DNA from: Nocardioidaceae bacterium
Lineage (GTDB): Bacteria > Actinomycetota > Actinomycetes > Propionibacteriales > Nocardioidaceae
DNA length: 7,733 nucleotides
Reading direction: 5' to 3'
NCBI GenBank assembly: GCA_013813125.1
Contig: JACCSH010000177.1
Coordinates: 1-7,733 of the forward strand
This document shows positions 1 through 6,047 of this stretch, one piece after another. Positions within the stretch are counted from its first letter, which is position 1. Each line of letters begins with the position of its first letter. A model generated the notes under the pieces. That model searched no databases, was not told where the DNA came from, and saw nothing but the letters and a program-made list of their open reading frames with translations. Position numbers and translations under genes: made by a program.

Positions 1-707
1 TCGCTGGCCACCTTGACGAGCAAAGCATTCTCGTCGACCCAGACGTCGGTCACCGCGGTCTTGGGCAAGTCCTTGAGGGTCTGCTCCAGGTCGACGCCCG
101 AGACCTTACCCAGATCCAGCACCGCAAATGCCTTCGCAGTGTCGACGCTTACCCGATAGTGGGTTGCGGCAAGACCCCTGACCTTCTCGCTGCCCAGATT
201 CTTGAGCTCCTCAACAGCTGAGTAGAGCTCTTGAAACTTGGCCGGGTCGAGCGACGACATGAGCTGCTTGAACAAGGCTCCGATCGGGTTCTCAGGCTCG
301 TTCAGATCCACCGAAACCCATGGCTTGCCAGTGGCCGCGAGGCTGGTCGGCAGCTTCACATAGGCAACCCCGTCGACAAGCCGAACCTCGATCGAACCCT
401 GGTCACCCATCCGGGCAACCATCGCGAGCTCCAACTTTTCTGCCCTGAGACCGACCTGCACGTCACCTGACATCGCCAACCGCTGCCCCATCGGTAGGCT
501 CGTGGTGGCCTCGATGTGAGCAGATCGCGAACCCATCTGCGCAGCCGCGACCCGTTCGCCGAAGTTGTCGGCCGTGAGACTTGCCCCGACAGCGGCAGGG
601 GCGCCGCCCTTCGACTCACCAGGTGTGCCTTCGTCGCCGGCGCACCCGGACACGCTCACCATCACAGCCGCCACCAAGGTGGCCGCGGTATACCGTCGCA
701 GTCGCAT
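1..707 (-). CDS. LppX/LprAFG-like lipoprotein (partial, C-terminal end outside window)
   Basis: Secreted, lipid-anchored protein; 235 residues are visible and the 3' end lies beyond the left edge. The ATG at 707-705 follows a purine-rich GGGAGA about 7 nt upstream. The N-terminus has basic residues (MRLRRY), a hydrophobic stretch at residues 7-19 and a lipobox VSGC with the acylated cysteine at residue 22. A Gly/Ala/Pro/Ser-rich linker follows to about residue 43. The mature part contains GKPWVSVDLN near residue 127 and alternating polar/hydrophobic beta-strand patterns, as in LolA-fold LppX/LprAFG lipoproteins, which bind or transfer lipids at the actinobacterial cell surface. That role is inferred from family resemblance; no catalytic motif is seen. 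It lies 64 nt after rplA in the same direction. From memory, Streptomyces also carries lipoprotein genes between rplA and rplJ. Confident as a lipoprotein, less so for the exact family. Confidence 0.8.
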   Translation of the reverse strand, partial: MRLRRYTAATLVAAVMVSVSGCAGDEGTPGESKGGAPAAVGASLTADNFGERVAAAQMGSRSAHIEATTSLPMGQRLAMSGDVQVGLRAEKLELAMVARMGDQGSIEVRLVDGVAYVKLPTSLAATGKPWVSVDLNEPENPIGALFKQLMSSLDPAKFQELYSAVEELKNLGSEKVRGLAATHYRVSVDTAKAFAVLDLGKVSGVDLEQTLKDLPKTAVTDVWVDENALLVKVAS

Positions 708-728
708 AAGTTCTCCCGATCGTGTCAG

Positions 729-770
729 TTGCCGCCAGCCTACGTCGAGGCCCGTGTCAGCAGCCGGCAA
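729..770 (-). repeat. Inverted repeat filling the rplA-lipoprotein gap
   Basis: Read on the minus strand, TTGCCG (770-765) is complementary to CGGCAA (734-729). Inside lies a small GCCT/AGGC stem (751-748 with 741-738) around a 6-nt loop. The octamer CTGACACG also occurs twice in direct orientation on the minus strand (760-753 and 728-721), 32 nt apart. The structure begins two bases after the rplA stop codon and ends 21 nt before the lipoprotein start. It has no T-tract. It could be a weak terminator, an mRNA-processing hairpin or chance. Confidence 0.3.
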
Positions 771-771
771 G

Positions 772-1491
772 TCAGGCAGCGTCCTCGTCATCCGATGTGA
801 GGTTCCGAGTGCGGTTGGGGTCGACCTGGATCCCTGGACCCATGGTGGTTGAAACCGTGACTTTCCTGAGATAGCGGCCCTTGGAACTTGCGGGTTTCAG
901 GCGCAGCACCTCTTCCAGCGCGGCGGCATAGTTCTCCACGAGCTGTTCCGTCGAGAAAGATGCCTTGCCAATGATGAAGTGCAGGTTGCCATGCCGGTCG
1001 ACTCGAAACTCGATCTTGCCGCCCTTGATATCGCTGACAGCCTTGGTCACGTCAGTCGTAACCGTGCCTGTCTTGGGGTTCGGCATCAAGCCGCGCGGGC
1101 CGAGCACACGACCGAGACGCCCGACTTTGCCCATCATGTCAGGGGTCGCGACGACCGCATCGAAGTCGAGCCAGCCGCCGTTGACCTTGTCGATCAACTC
1201 ATCGCCACCGACGATATCGGCGCCGGCAGCGCGCGCTTCGTCTGCTTTCGCTGCGGTGGCGAAGACCAGGACCCTTGCCGTCTTGCCCGTGCCGTGCGGC
1301 AGGTTGACAGTGCCGCGCACCATCTGGTCAGCCTTGCGTGGGTCGACGCCAAGTCGCATGGCGGCATCAATAGTCGAGTCGAACTTGGTCGAGCCGCTGG
1401 ACTTCACGAACTTGATGGCATCGACAGGCGAGTAGAGCTTGTCCTTGTCAATCTTGGCGGCTGCGGCCGCGTATGCCTTGCTGCGCTGCAT
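772..1491 (-). CDS. rplA: 50S ribosomal protein L1
   Basis: Large-subunit ribosomal protein of the L1 stalk, which binds 23S rRNA helices 76-78 and helps release deacylated tRNA from the E site. In many bacteria it also represses its own rplK-rplA message. The product is 239 residues, close to the usual 229-238. The L1 signature [15 protein letters not shown] is at residues 129-143, and conserved blocks [15 protein letters not shown] (36-50) and [13 protein letters not shown] (58-70) are present. I chose ATG 1491 because GAAAGGA lies 8 nt upstream and the family N-terminus begins near here; an in-frame start 20 codons earlier has no family support. The C-terminus has a short acidic tail (SDDEDAA). 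It follows rplK by 102 nt and is presumably cotranscribed with it. Confidence 0.97.
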   Translation of the reverse strand: MQRSKAYAAAAAKIDKDKLYSPVDAIKFVKSSGSTKFDSTIDAAMRLGVDPRKADQMVRGTVNLPHGTGKTARVLVFATAAKADEARAAGADIVGGDELIDKVNGGWLDFDAVVATPDMMGKVGRLGRVLGPRGLMPNPKTGTVTTDVTKAVSDIKGGKIEFRVDRHGNLHFIIGKASFSTEQLVENYAAALEEVLRLKPASSKGRYLRKVTVSTTMGPGIQVDPNRTRNLTSDDEDAA

Positions 1492-1584
1492 GTGCTGGTT
1501 CCTTTCGAGATGAGCCAGGTGTGGTCGAGTGGGCCAGCGCGGCCCTGCCACGAGATGTGTTGTGTTTGACTGTTCGGTTCCACA

Positions 1585-1601
1585 ACGGCGGGCTCAGCCG
1601 T
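1585..1601 (-). repeat. Small hairpin around the rplK stop codon
   Basis: On the minus strand ACGGC (1601-1597) pairs with GCCGT (1589-1585) across a 7-nt loop that contains the TGA stop of rplK. There is no following T-run, and rplA lies downstream, so it is not a full terminator. A second short GGGCC/GGCCC inverted repeat (1531-1545) lies further along the same spacer. Either could influence L1 expression, but neither is long enough to be persuasive. Confidence 0.25.
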
Positions 1602-2028
1602 CGATTGTCACTCCCATCGAACGTGCTGTGCCTTCGACGATCTTCATCGCTGAGTCGACGTCGTTGGCGTTGAGGTCAGGCATCTTGGTGGTGGCTATCT
1701 CGCGGATCTGGTCCCGGTCGATCTTGCCGACCTTGTCCTTGTGCGGCACTGACGAGCCCTTGGTCAGGCCAGCAGCCTTCTTGATCAGCTCAGCGGCCGG
1801 CGGAGTCTTGGTGACGAACGAGAACGAACGGTCTTCAAAGATGGTGATCTCGACCGGGACGATGCTGCCGCGCATTGCCTCGGTGGCGGAGTTGTAGGCC
1901 TTGCAGAACTCCATGATGTTGACACCGTGCGGACCGAGGGCGGTACCGACGGGCGGGGCAGGGGTGGCTGCGCCAGCCTGCAGCTGCACCTTGACGAGGG
2001 CGGCAATTTTCTTCTTTTTTGGGGGCAT
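1594..2028 (-). CDS. rplK: 50S ribosomal protein L11
   Basis: Ribosomal protein of the GTPase-associated centre. It binds the 23S rRNA thiostrepton loop with L10/L12 and contacts elongation factors; in bacteria that have RelA it is needed for the stringent response. The product is 144 residues, the standard size. It has the N-terminal proline-rich segment [20 protein letters not shown] (residues 23-42) and the C-terminal rRNA-binding domain, including [14 protein letters not shown] (74-87) and the glycine/threonine-rich end near residue 132. The ATG at 2028 has AAGGA ending 7 nt upstream. It lies 90 nt after nusG and 102 nt before rplA on the same strand. I see no clear promoter in the nusG-rplK spacer, so readthrough from the secE/nusG unit is likely but not shown. 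Confidence 0.97.
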   Translation of the reverse strand: MPPKKKKIAALVKVQLQAGAATPAPPVGTALGPHGVNIMEFCKAYNSATEAMRGSIVPVEITIFEDRSFSFVTKTPPAAELIKKAAGLTKGSSVPHKDKVGKIDRDQIREIATTKMPDLNANDVDSAMKIVEGTARSMGVTIDG

Positions 2029-2118
2029 GATGGGGTCCTTGTGCTTTTGTGGGACTGGGTCAGGCGTTCACAGGTGCGGTAGTGAGCGACGATGATCGAT
2101 GGGCGAAGTGCTGCAGAT

Positions 2119-2997
2119 TCAGATCTTCTCGATCTGGGAAAAACTGAGCTCGACTGGCGTTTCGCGGCCGAAGATCTCGACCAGGGCCTTGACCCGCTGA
2201 GCGTCGATGTTGATCTCAGTGATCGTGGCGTGCAACGTAGCGAAGGGGCCATCGACCACCATGACGGAGTCTCCGGCATAGAAGTCGGTGAACTCGGCCT
2301 TCATCTGCCTCTGCAGTTCCGGCGCCTCGGCCTGCTCAATGATGGCCGGTGCCAGCATGGCCTCGACCTCGCCAAGGCTCAGCGGTACCGGTTGATGGCT
2401 GTGACCGACAAACCCGGTCACAGACGGCGTATGACGAACAGCCGCCCAGGACTCGTCGCTCAGCTCCATGCGGACCAGTACGTAGCCGGGGAGCACGGTG
2501 CGGCTCACCTTCTTGCGCTGGCCGTTCTTGATCTCGAACACCTCTTCTTGGGGCACGTGAACTTCGTAAATGAAGTCCTCCATGTTGAGTGAGGTGATGC
2601 GGTTCTCCAGGTTGGTCTTGACGCGCTTCTCCATACCGGAGTAGGTGTGGATGACATACCAGTCACCAGGCTTGGATCGCAGCGCCTCCCGGAACTCCTC
2701 AAGCGGATCAGCCGCGGGAGCGTCGATGTCCCCAAGCCTGTTGTCGTCGCTTGTCTCTGCCGACGTGGCAGCTTCGTCCGGCGAGCCGTCGTCGTCTGCG
2801 ACCGCTGCGTCGGTGGTCAGCGCCTCGCTCCCATCGAGCAGGTCCGCCTCAGGGGCAGCACCGGTGAGGTCGCCACTCATGGCGCTGGCGAGGTCGCCGG
2901 AGTCAGTGGGCTCATCGACAGTCACCTCGGCAGTCGCCTTCTGATCACTGCGCTGCTCGATGTCGGCCATGGACTCGGACAAAGATTGCTCCGTCAC
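2119..2997 (-). CDS. nusG: Transcription termination/antitermination factor NusG
   Basis: Elongation factor that binds RNA polymerase across the cleft. It modulates pausing and links polymerase to Rho or the ribosome. The product is 292 residues against about 180 in E. coli. Residues 1-105 form an acidic, Ala/Asp/Glu/Ser-rich low-complexity extension, a known actinobacterial feature. The NGN domain (about 111-205) has [20 protein letters not shown] and the loop LPGYVLVRM (169-177). The KOW domain (about 240-292) has [11 protein letters not shown] (242-252) and ends [18 protein letters not shown]. The GTG start at 2997 has only a weak ribosome site (GAGAGA about 9 nt upstream). An in-frame ATG at codon 10 is the main alternative, so the exact N-terminus is uncertain. 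It lies 48 nt after secE. Confidence 0.96.
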   Translation of the reverse strand: MTEQSLSESMADIEQRSDQKATAEVTVDEPTDSGDLASAMSGDLTGAAPEADLLDGSEALTTDAAVADDDGSPDEAATSAETSDDNRLGDIDAPAADPLEEFREALRSKPGDWYVIHTYSGMEKRVKTNLENRITSLNMEDFIYEVHVPQEEVFEIKNGQRKKVSRTVLPGYVLVRMELSDESWAAVRHTPSVTGFVGHSHQPVPLSLGEVEAMLAPAIIEQAEAPELQRQMKAEFTDFYAGDSVMVVDGPFATLHATITEINIDAQRVKALVEIFGRETPVELSFSQIEKI

Positions 2998-3031
2998 TTT
3001 TCTATGTCTCTCAGACTTCAGCTTTAACCGT

Positions 3032-3049
3032 CTGACGCAGGCGCGTCAG
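3032..3049 (-). repeat. Perfect 7-bp hairpin over the secE stop codon
   Basis: On the minus strand CTGACGC (3049-3043) and GCGTCAG (3038-3032) are perfectly complementary across a 4-nt loop, GCCT. The 5' arm contains the secE TGA stop, and the 3' arm ends 34 nt before the nusG GTG. The following bases are ACGGTTAAAG, with no T-run. It is GC-rich enough to fold in mRNA. It could attenuate transcription between secE and nusG, act as a processing or decay barrier, or affect reinitiation at nusG. Confidence 0.45.
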
Positions 3050-3285
3050 CCGAAGATCCCGAACGCAGCCTTGTTGAAGGCGTAGTCCAACAGGGATACG
3101 AACGCGATCATGAAGAGCACGAAGACAAGCACGACGAGGAAATATGTGACTAGCTGCTCGCGTGTCGGCCAGATGACTTTACGCAGCTCGGCAACCACTT
3201 GGCGCAGGAAAAGGCCAAGACCGGTACGACCGTCCTGAGTTGGCCGTCGCTCACTTGACGAGCTCGTGGCGCGGGTCTCGGTCAC
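3046..3285 (-). CDS. secE: Preprotein translocase subunit SecE
   Basis: Essential small membrane subunit that clamps the SecY channel of the Sec translocon. The product is 79 residues with a single transmembrane helix (about 46-68, LVTYFLVVLVFVLFMIAFV), typical of single-span actinobacterial SecE rather than the three-span E. coli form. The conserved amphipathic segment before it is seen as VVAELRKVIWPTREQLVTY (30-48), the SecE hallmark. A polar, Ser/Arg-rich cytosolic tail precedes it. The GTG at 3285 is preceded by AAAGGTGGAG ending 2 nt upstream, a strong but slightly close ribosome site. It begins 34 nt after the 3' end of the tRNA-Trp gene on the same strand, so both are probably transcribed together and the tRNA is excised. 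Confidence 0.96.
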   Translation of the reverse strand: MTETRATSSSSERRPTQDGRTGLGLFLRQVVAELRKVIWPTREQLVTYFLVVLVFVLFMIAFVSLLDYAFNKAAFGIFG

Positions 3286-3319
3286 AGCTCCACCTTTCTA
3301 GTGGTTGGTGCTTGCCTTG

Positions 3320-3392
3320 CAGGGCAGGAGGGACTCGAACCCCCAACCGCCGGTTTTGGAGACCGGAGCTCTGCCAATTGAGCCACTGCCCT
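3320..3392 (-). tRNA. trpT: tRNA-Trp (anticodon CCA)
   Basis: A complete cloverleaf can be drawn. The acceptor stem is AGGGCAG with CTGCCCT, the D stem GCTC/GAGC, and the anticodon stem CCGGT/ACCGG with loop CTCCAAA, which contains the CCA anticodon. The variable loop is 5 nt, and the T arm is GGGGG-TTCGAGT-CCCTC with one G-U pair. The discriminator is G and the 3' CCA is not encoded. A tRNA-Trp gene directly before secE is the usual actinobacterial arrangement. The gene runs right to left and has no other tRNA nearby. Confidence 0.97.
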
Positions 3393-3534
3393 CCGGTCGA
3401 CTCGGACCCACGTAGGACGAGCCATCACAAGGTCAGGGCGCGACAAACAAGGGTGCAAAGTCCACCAAAATCCGAGTGTACGGGGTGCGGGCCTGCTAGG
3501 TCGAACCGAACAAGCCTCGTCAAATCCTGCTCTT

Positions 3535-3653
3535 GCGATTCGTCCGATCCCACCCGGCTTGCGCCATCCGCGCCCCAGTCGGACGAAACACAAACCCGCC
3601 ATTCGTCCGACCGAGGGCAGGGCCAGGTGGCTTAGGCGGGCCGGACGAATCGC
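3535..3653. repeat. Four alternating copies of a TTCGTCCG element (operator-like)
   Basis: The core octamer TTCGTCCG occurs at 3539-3546 (+), 3580-3587 (-), 3602-3609 (+) and 3642-3649 (-), with consensus about WTTCGTCCGAY. The outer pair is a perfect 12-bp inverted repeat: GCGATTCGTCCG at 3535-3546 and its complement at 3642-3653. The inner pair is a perfect 10-bp inverted repeat: GTCGGACGAA at 3578-3587 and its complement at 3602-3611, with a 14-nt spacer. Core start-to-start spacings are 41, 22 and 40 bp. I noticed no other copies in the window. The position between divergent units fits a multi-site operator, but nested RNA hairpins or an extragenic repeat are alternatives. Confidence 0.65.
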
Positions 3654-3686
3654 CTCACGGCCAGGGCGACGAAGTCGGGGCGGCGG

Positions 3687-3693
3687 TGGAAGG
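3687..3693 (+). promoter_or_regulatory. Ribosome binding site deciding the aspC start
   Basis: GGAAGGA ends 9 nt before the ATG at 3703. It directly abuts another in-frame ATG at 3694, leaving no spacer there, so 3703 is the better start. Confidence 0.7.
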
Positions 3694-3702
3694 ATGGTAG
3701 CC

Positions 3703-4938
3703 ATGAACGATCGAAGCCTGACCACCCCCCGCCATACCGGACCTACGCGCCCCCGAGTCTCGCGGCGTATCGGTGGTATTGCGGAGTCCGCGACCTTGGC
3801 GGTCGACGCAAAGTCCAAGGCGTTGAAGGCGGCGGGGCGGCCGGTTATCGGCTTTGGGGCCGGTGAGCCCGACTTCGCCACCCCTGACTACATTGTGGCG
3901 GCCGCGGTAGAGGCGGCCAAGGACCCTCGCAACCACCGCTACACACCTGCCGGCGGTCTGCCCGAGCTCAAGTCGGCCATTGCCGACAAGACGCAAAGAG
4001 ACTCCGGATATGTCGTCGAGCCTTCCCAGGTACTGGTCACGAACGGCGGCAAGCAAGCCGTCTACCAGTCGTTTGCGACACTGCTCGACCCGGGGGACGA
4101 GGTACTGCTCCCCGCGCCTTATTGGACGACGTATCCAGAAGCGATCCGCCTCGCCGGTGGTGAGCCGGTCGACATACTCGCTGATGAGACCCAGAACTAT
4201 CTCGTGACGGTCGAGCAGCTGGAAGCTGCTCGAACCAACCTCACCAAGGCGTTGCTCTTTTGCTCTCCGTCGAACCCAACCGGCGCCGTCTACACCCCCG
4301 CCCAGGTCAGGGCCATCGGCGAATGGGCACTCGAGCATGGCATCTGGGTGGTAACGGACGAGATCTACGAGCACCTCACGTACGCCGATGCGCAGTTCAG
4401 CTCCATCGTGGTCGAGGTGCCCGATCTCGCGAACAGCTGTGTCGTGGTGAATGGCGTTGCAAAGACCTACGCCATGACCGGCTGGAGGGTGGGCTGGATG
4501 CTCGGTCCGGACGACGTGATCCAGGCGGCGACGAGCTTCCAGTCGCACGCGACCTCGAATGTGTGCAACGTCGCGCAGCGGGCTGCATTGGTTGCGGTTT
4601 CCGGCGACCTCAACGCCGTCGACGAGATGCGGGAGGCGTTTGACCGGCGCCGGCAGACGATCGTGAAGATGCTCAACGAGGTGGAGGGCTTCGAGTGTCC
4701 AGAGCCTAAGGGCGCCTTCTATGCTTTCCCCTCGGTGAAGTCGGCTCTCGGACGTGAGATCAGGGGTCGCACAGCGGCTAGCTCGGCCGAGCTTGCCGAC
4801 ATCATCCTCGACGAGGCCGAGGTGGCGGTCGTCCCTGGAGAGGCGTTCGGGAGCCCCGGCTACCTTCGGCTCTCTTACGCGCTGGGGGACGAAGATCTCG
4901 TCGAGGGCGTCAGCCGGATCCAGGACTTGCTCCTCTGA
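3703..4938 (+). CDS. aspC: Class I PLP-dependent aminotransferase (aspartate aminotransferase-like, subgroup Ib)
   Basis: Cytosolic fold-type I aminotransferase, most likely interconverting aspartate/2-oxoglutarate and oxaloacetate/glutamate. Subgroup Ib members can accept other amino or keto acids, so the substrate is inferred. The product is 411 residues, near the usual 390-410. Visible family residues are GAGEPDF (52-58), the PLP phosphate region TNGGKQ (113-118), SPSNPTGA with Asn191, TDEIYEHL with Asp219 and Tyr222, the Schiff-base lysine Lys254 in [16 protein letters not shown], and the substrate-carboxylate arginine Arg389 in YLRLSYA. An open frame extends 48 codons upstream but crosses the repeat region and does not resemble the family. 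It is transcribed away from tRNA-Trp/secE and is followed after 26 nt by the deaminase-like gene, so the two likely form an operon. Confidence 0.9.
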   Translation: MNDRSLTTPRHTGPTRPRVSRRIGGIAESATLAVDAKSKALKAAGRPVIGFGAGEPDFATPDYIVAAAVEAAKDPRNHRYTPAGGLPELKSAIADKTQRDSGYVVEPSQVLVTNGGKQAVYQSFATLLDPGDEVLLPAPYWTTYPEAIRLAGGEPVDILADETQNYLVTVEQLEAARTNLTKALLFCSPSNPTGAVYTPAQVRAIGEWALEHGIWVVTDEIYEHLTYADAQFSSIVVEVPDLANSCVVVNGVAKTYAMTGWRVGWMLGPDDVIQAATSFQSHATSNVCNVAQRAALVAVSGDLNAVDEMREAFDRRRQTIVKMLNEVEGFECPEPKGAFYAFPSVKSALGREIRGRTAASSAELADIILDEAEVAVVPGEAFGSPGYLRLSYALGDEDLVEGVSRIQDLLL

Positions 4939-4960
4939 CCACAACTGGCGTAAGCACCGC

Positions 4961-4967
4961 GGAGGTG
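4961..4967 (+). promoter_or_regulatory. Shine-Dalgarno-like GGAGGTG overlapping the deaminase start codon
   Basis: GGAGGTG would normally sit 5-9 nt before a start. Here its last three bases are the GTG at 4965. No ATG, GTG or TTG lies in frame between the aspC stop and this point. The next standard start is beyond the essential HLHLH metal motif. Either this GTG is used through coupling to aspC, or initiation uses a non-standard CTG (4980), 12 nt after the motif. Confidence 0.4.
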
Positions 4968-6002
4968 AAGCGCCGATCGCTGCGGGACCTGCCCAAGGCG
5001 CATCTGCATCTGCACTTCACGGGGTCGATGCGCCACTCGACGGTGATCGACCTTGCCCAACAACAGGGAATCTGGCTGCCGGACGCTCTGACCCTGGACT
5101 GGCCACCTGCTCTCTCCGCAGCCGACGAGAAGGGATGGTTTCGCTTCCAGCGGCTCTACGACATTGCCCGATCCGTCATGCGCACGGAGTCGGCGGTGCG
5201 CCGGTTGCTGCTGGAAGCCGCTCAGGACGAGGCTGCGGAGGGGTCTCGCTGGCTGGAGATCCAGGTCGATCCCAGCGGATACGGCGCGCTGTTCGGGGGC
5301 ATCACCGCGTTCACCGAACTGGTGCTGGACGCCGCGCGTGACGCAACCGCACGCACCGGTGTGAAGGTGGCGGTGGTCATCGCCGCCAACCGGACTCGCC
5401 ACCCGTTGGACGCCCGGACACTCGCCCGCCTGGCGGCCCAGTACGCCGGTCGAGGAGTGGTGGGATTCGGGCTCTCCAACGACGAGCGGCGGGGCCAAGC
5501 TGGCGACTTCGCTCGCGCATTCGCGATCGCCAAGCGGGCCGGATTGGTCGCGACCCCGCACGGAGGCGAGCTCAGCGGGGCGGCAAGTGTGGCGTCGTGC
5601 CTTGACCAGTTGGGGGCACACCGTGTCGGTCATGGTGTTCGCTCGATCGAAGACCCTCGGCTCGTGACGCGGTTAGCCCAGGCAGGCGTGACGCTCGAGG
5701 TGTGCCCCGGCTCGAATGTGTCGCTTGGTGTCTACTCCCAACCGGCCGACGTGCCGTTGCGGCGGCTGTTCGAGTCCGGCGTATCGATTGCGTTGGGCGC
5801 AGATGACCCGTTGCTATTCGGCAGTCGGCTGGTGGACCAATATGAGGCCGCACGAGACGTGCACGGTTTCAGTGACGCGGAGCTGGCTGAGCTGGCGCGC
5901 ATGTCGGTCCGAGGGTCCGCTGCCCCAGCGGATGAGCGCGTGACACTGCTCGGTGAGATCGACGACTGGCTCGCCACGCCGCTTCCCGGCGAGTCTCTTT
6001 GA
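4965..6002 (+). CDS. add: Adenosine deaminase-family metal-dependent purine deaminase
   Basis: TIM-barrel amidohydrolase that hydrolytically deaminates an adenine nucleoside or base-containing substrate in the cytosol. The product is 345 residues, normal for the family. The zinc and catalytic set is complete: HLHLH with His15 and His17, HGGE with His199 and Glu202, VGHG with His223, and ADDP with Asp280 and Asp281. One difference is notable: the position that in classical adenosine deaminases is Asp (HLDG, contacting the ribose) is Thr19 here (HFTGS). The substrate may therefore be something other than adenosine; some ADA-family enzymes in actinobacteria act on 6-aminodeoxyfutalosine, and this one is not assigned. 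The start is the GTG at 4965, 26 nt after aspC. The gene converges on murB, and a strong hairpin covers its stop codon. Confidence 0.85.
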   Translation: MKRRSLRDLPKAHLHLHFTGSMRHSTVIDLAQQQGIWLPDALTLDWPPALSAADEKGWFRFQRLYDIARSVMRTESAVRRLLLEAAQDEAAEGSRWLEIQVDPSGYGALFGGITAFTELVLDAARDATARTGVKVAVVIAANRTRHPLDARTLARLAAQYAGRGVVGFGLSNDERRGQAGDFARAFAIAKRAGLVATPHGGELSGAASVASCLDQLGAHRVGHGVRSIEDPRLVTRLAQAGVTLEVCPGSNVSLGVYSQPADVPLRRLFESGVSIALGADDPLLFGSRLVDQYEAARDVHGFSDAELAELARMSVRGSAAPADERVTLLGEIDDWLATPLPGESL

Positions 6003-6012
6003 GACTCCCGCC
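5988..6012. terminator. Hairpin at the add stop codon, probable bidirectional terminator
   Basis: GAGTCTC (5991-5997) and GAGACTC (6001-6007) form a perfect 7-bp stem with a TTT loop. An outer GGC/GCC pair (5988-5990 with 6010-6012) extends it past a 2-nt bulge. The add TGA uses the last loop base and the next two bases. It sits in the short convergent gap between add and murB, where termination is needed from both sides. It lacks a T-tract, as many actinobacterial terminators do. Confidence 0.5.
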
Positions 6013-6047
6013 TGACGCTGCACCCAACGGATCGGACGCGCAACCGG

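Larger units (their letters stand above)
3393..3702. other. 310-bp divergent intergenic region (tRNA-Trp/secE versus aspC)
   Basis: No convincing coding sequence is present. A 199-codon minus-strand frame across it also runs through the tRNA and has no family resemblance. This spacer must hold the promoters for both outgoing units. On the minus strand TACACT (3480-3475) is a reasonable -10 hexamer, which would place the tRNA 5' end about 75 nt downstream of initiation; I do not see a matching -35 at the right distance. No clear promoter for aspC could be picked out. The dominant feature is the fourfold repeat at 3535-3653. Confidence 0.5.

Noticed and set aside
1492..1551. 20-residue N-terminal extension of L1
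   Set aside because: The family N-terminus begins at the ATG at 1491, which has a well-placed GAAAGGA; the extension lies in the spacer after rplK.
979..1569. 196-codon plus-strand open frame opposite rplA
   Set aside because: It is a shadow of the rplA coding sequence, whose family signature is unmistakable on the minus strand.
2029..2118. L1-binding regulatory site or promoter in the nusG-rplK spacer
   Set aside because: Autoregulation by L1 at the rplK leader is known in other bacteria, but I could not draw a matching stem-loop or a convincing promoter in these 90 bases.
3475..3480. TACACT as the -10 element of the tRNA-Trp/secE promoter
   Set aside because: The hexamer is plausible and the leader length acceptable, but I found no -35 hexamer at 16-19 nt, so it is mentioned only in the spacer entry and not called as a promoter.
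3559..3702. 48-codon upstream extension of aspC
   Set aside because: The TTG start has no good ribosome site, the extension crosses the inverted-repeat array, and the residues are Arg/Pro-rich and unlike the family. GGAAGGA fits the ATG at 3703.
3282..3881. 199-codon minus-strand open frame across the intergenic region
   Set aside because: It runs through the tRNA-Trp gene, the repeat array and the start of aspC on the other strand, and resembles no family.
3655..4944. 429-codon minus-strand open frame opposite aspC
   Set aside because: It lies wholly antisense to a well-conserved aminotransferase, starts and ends at arbitrary points, and its translation shows no recognisable domain. High GC content produces such frames opposite real genes.
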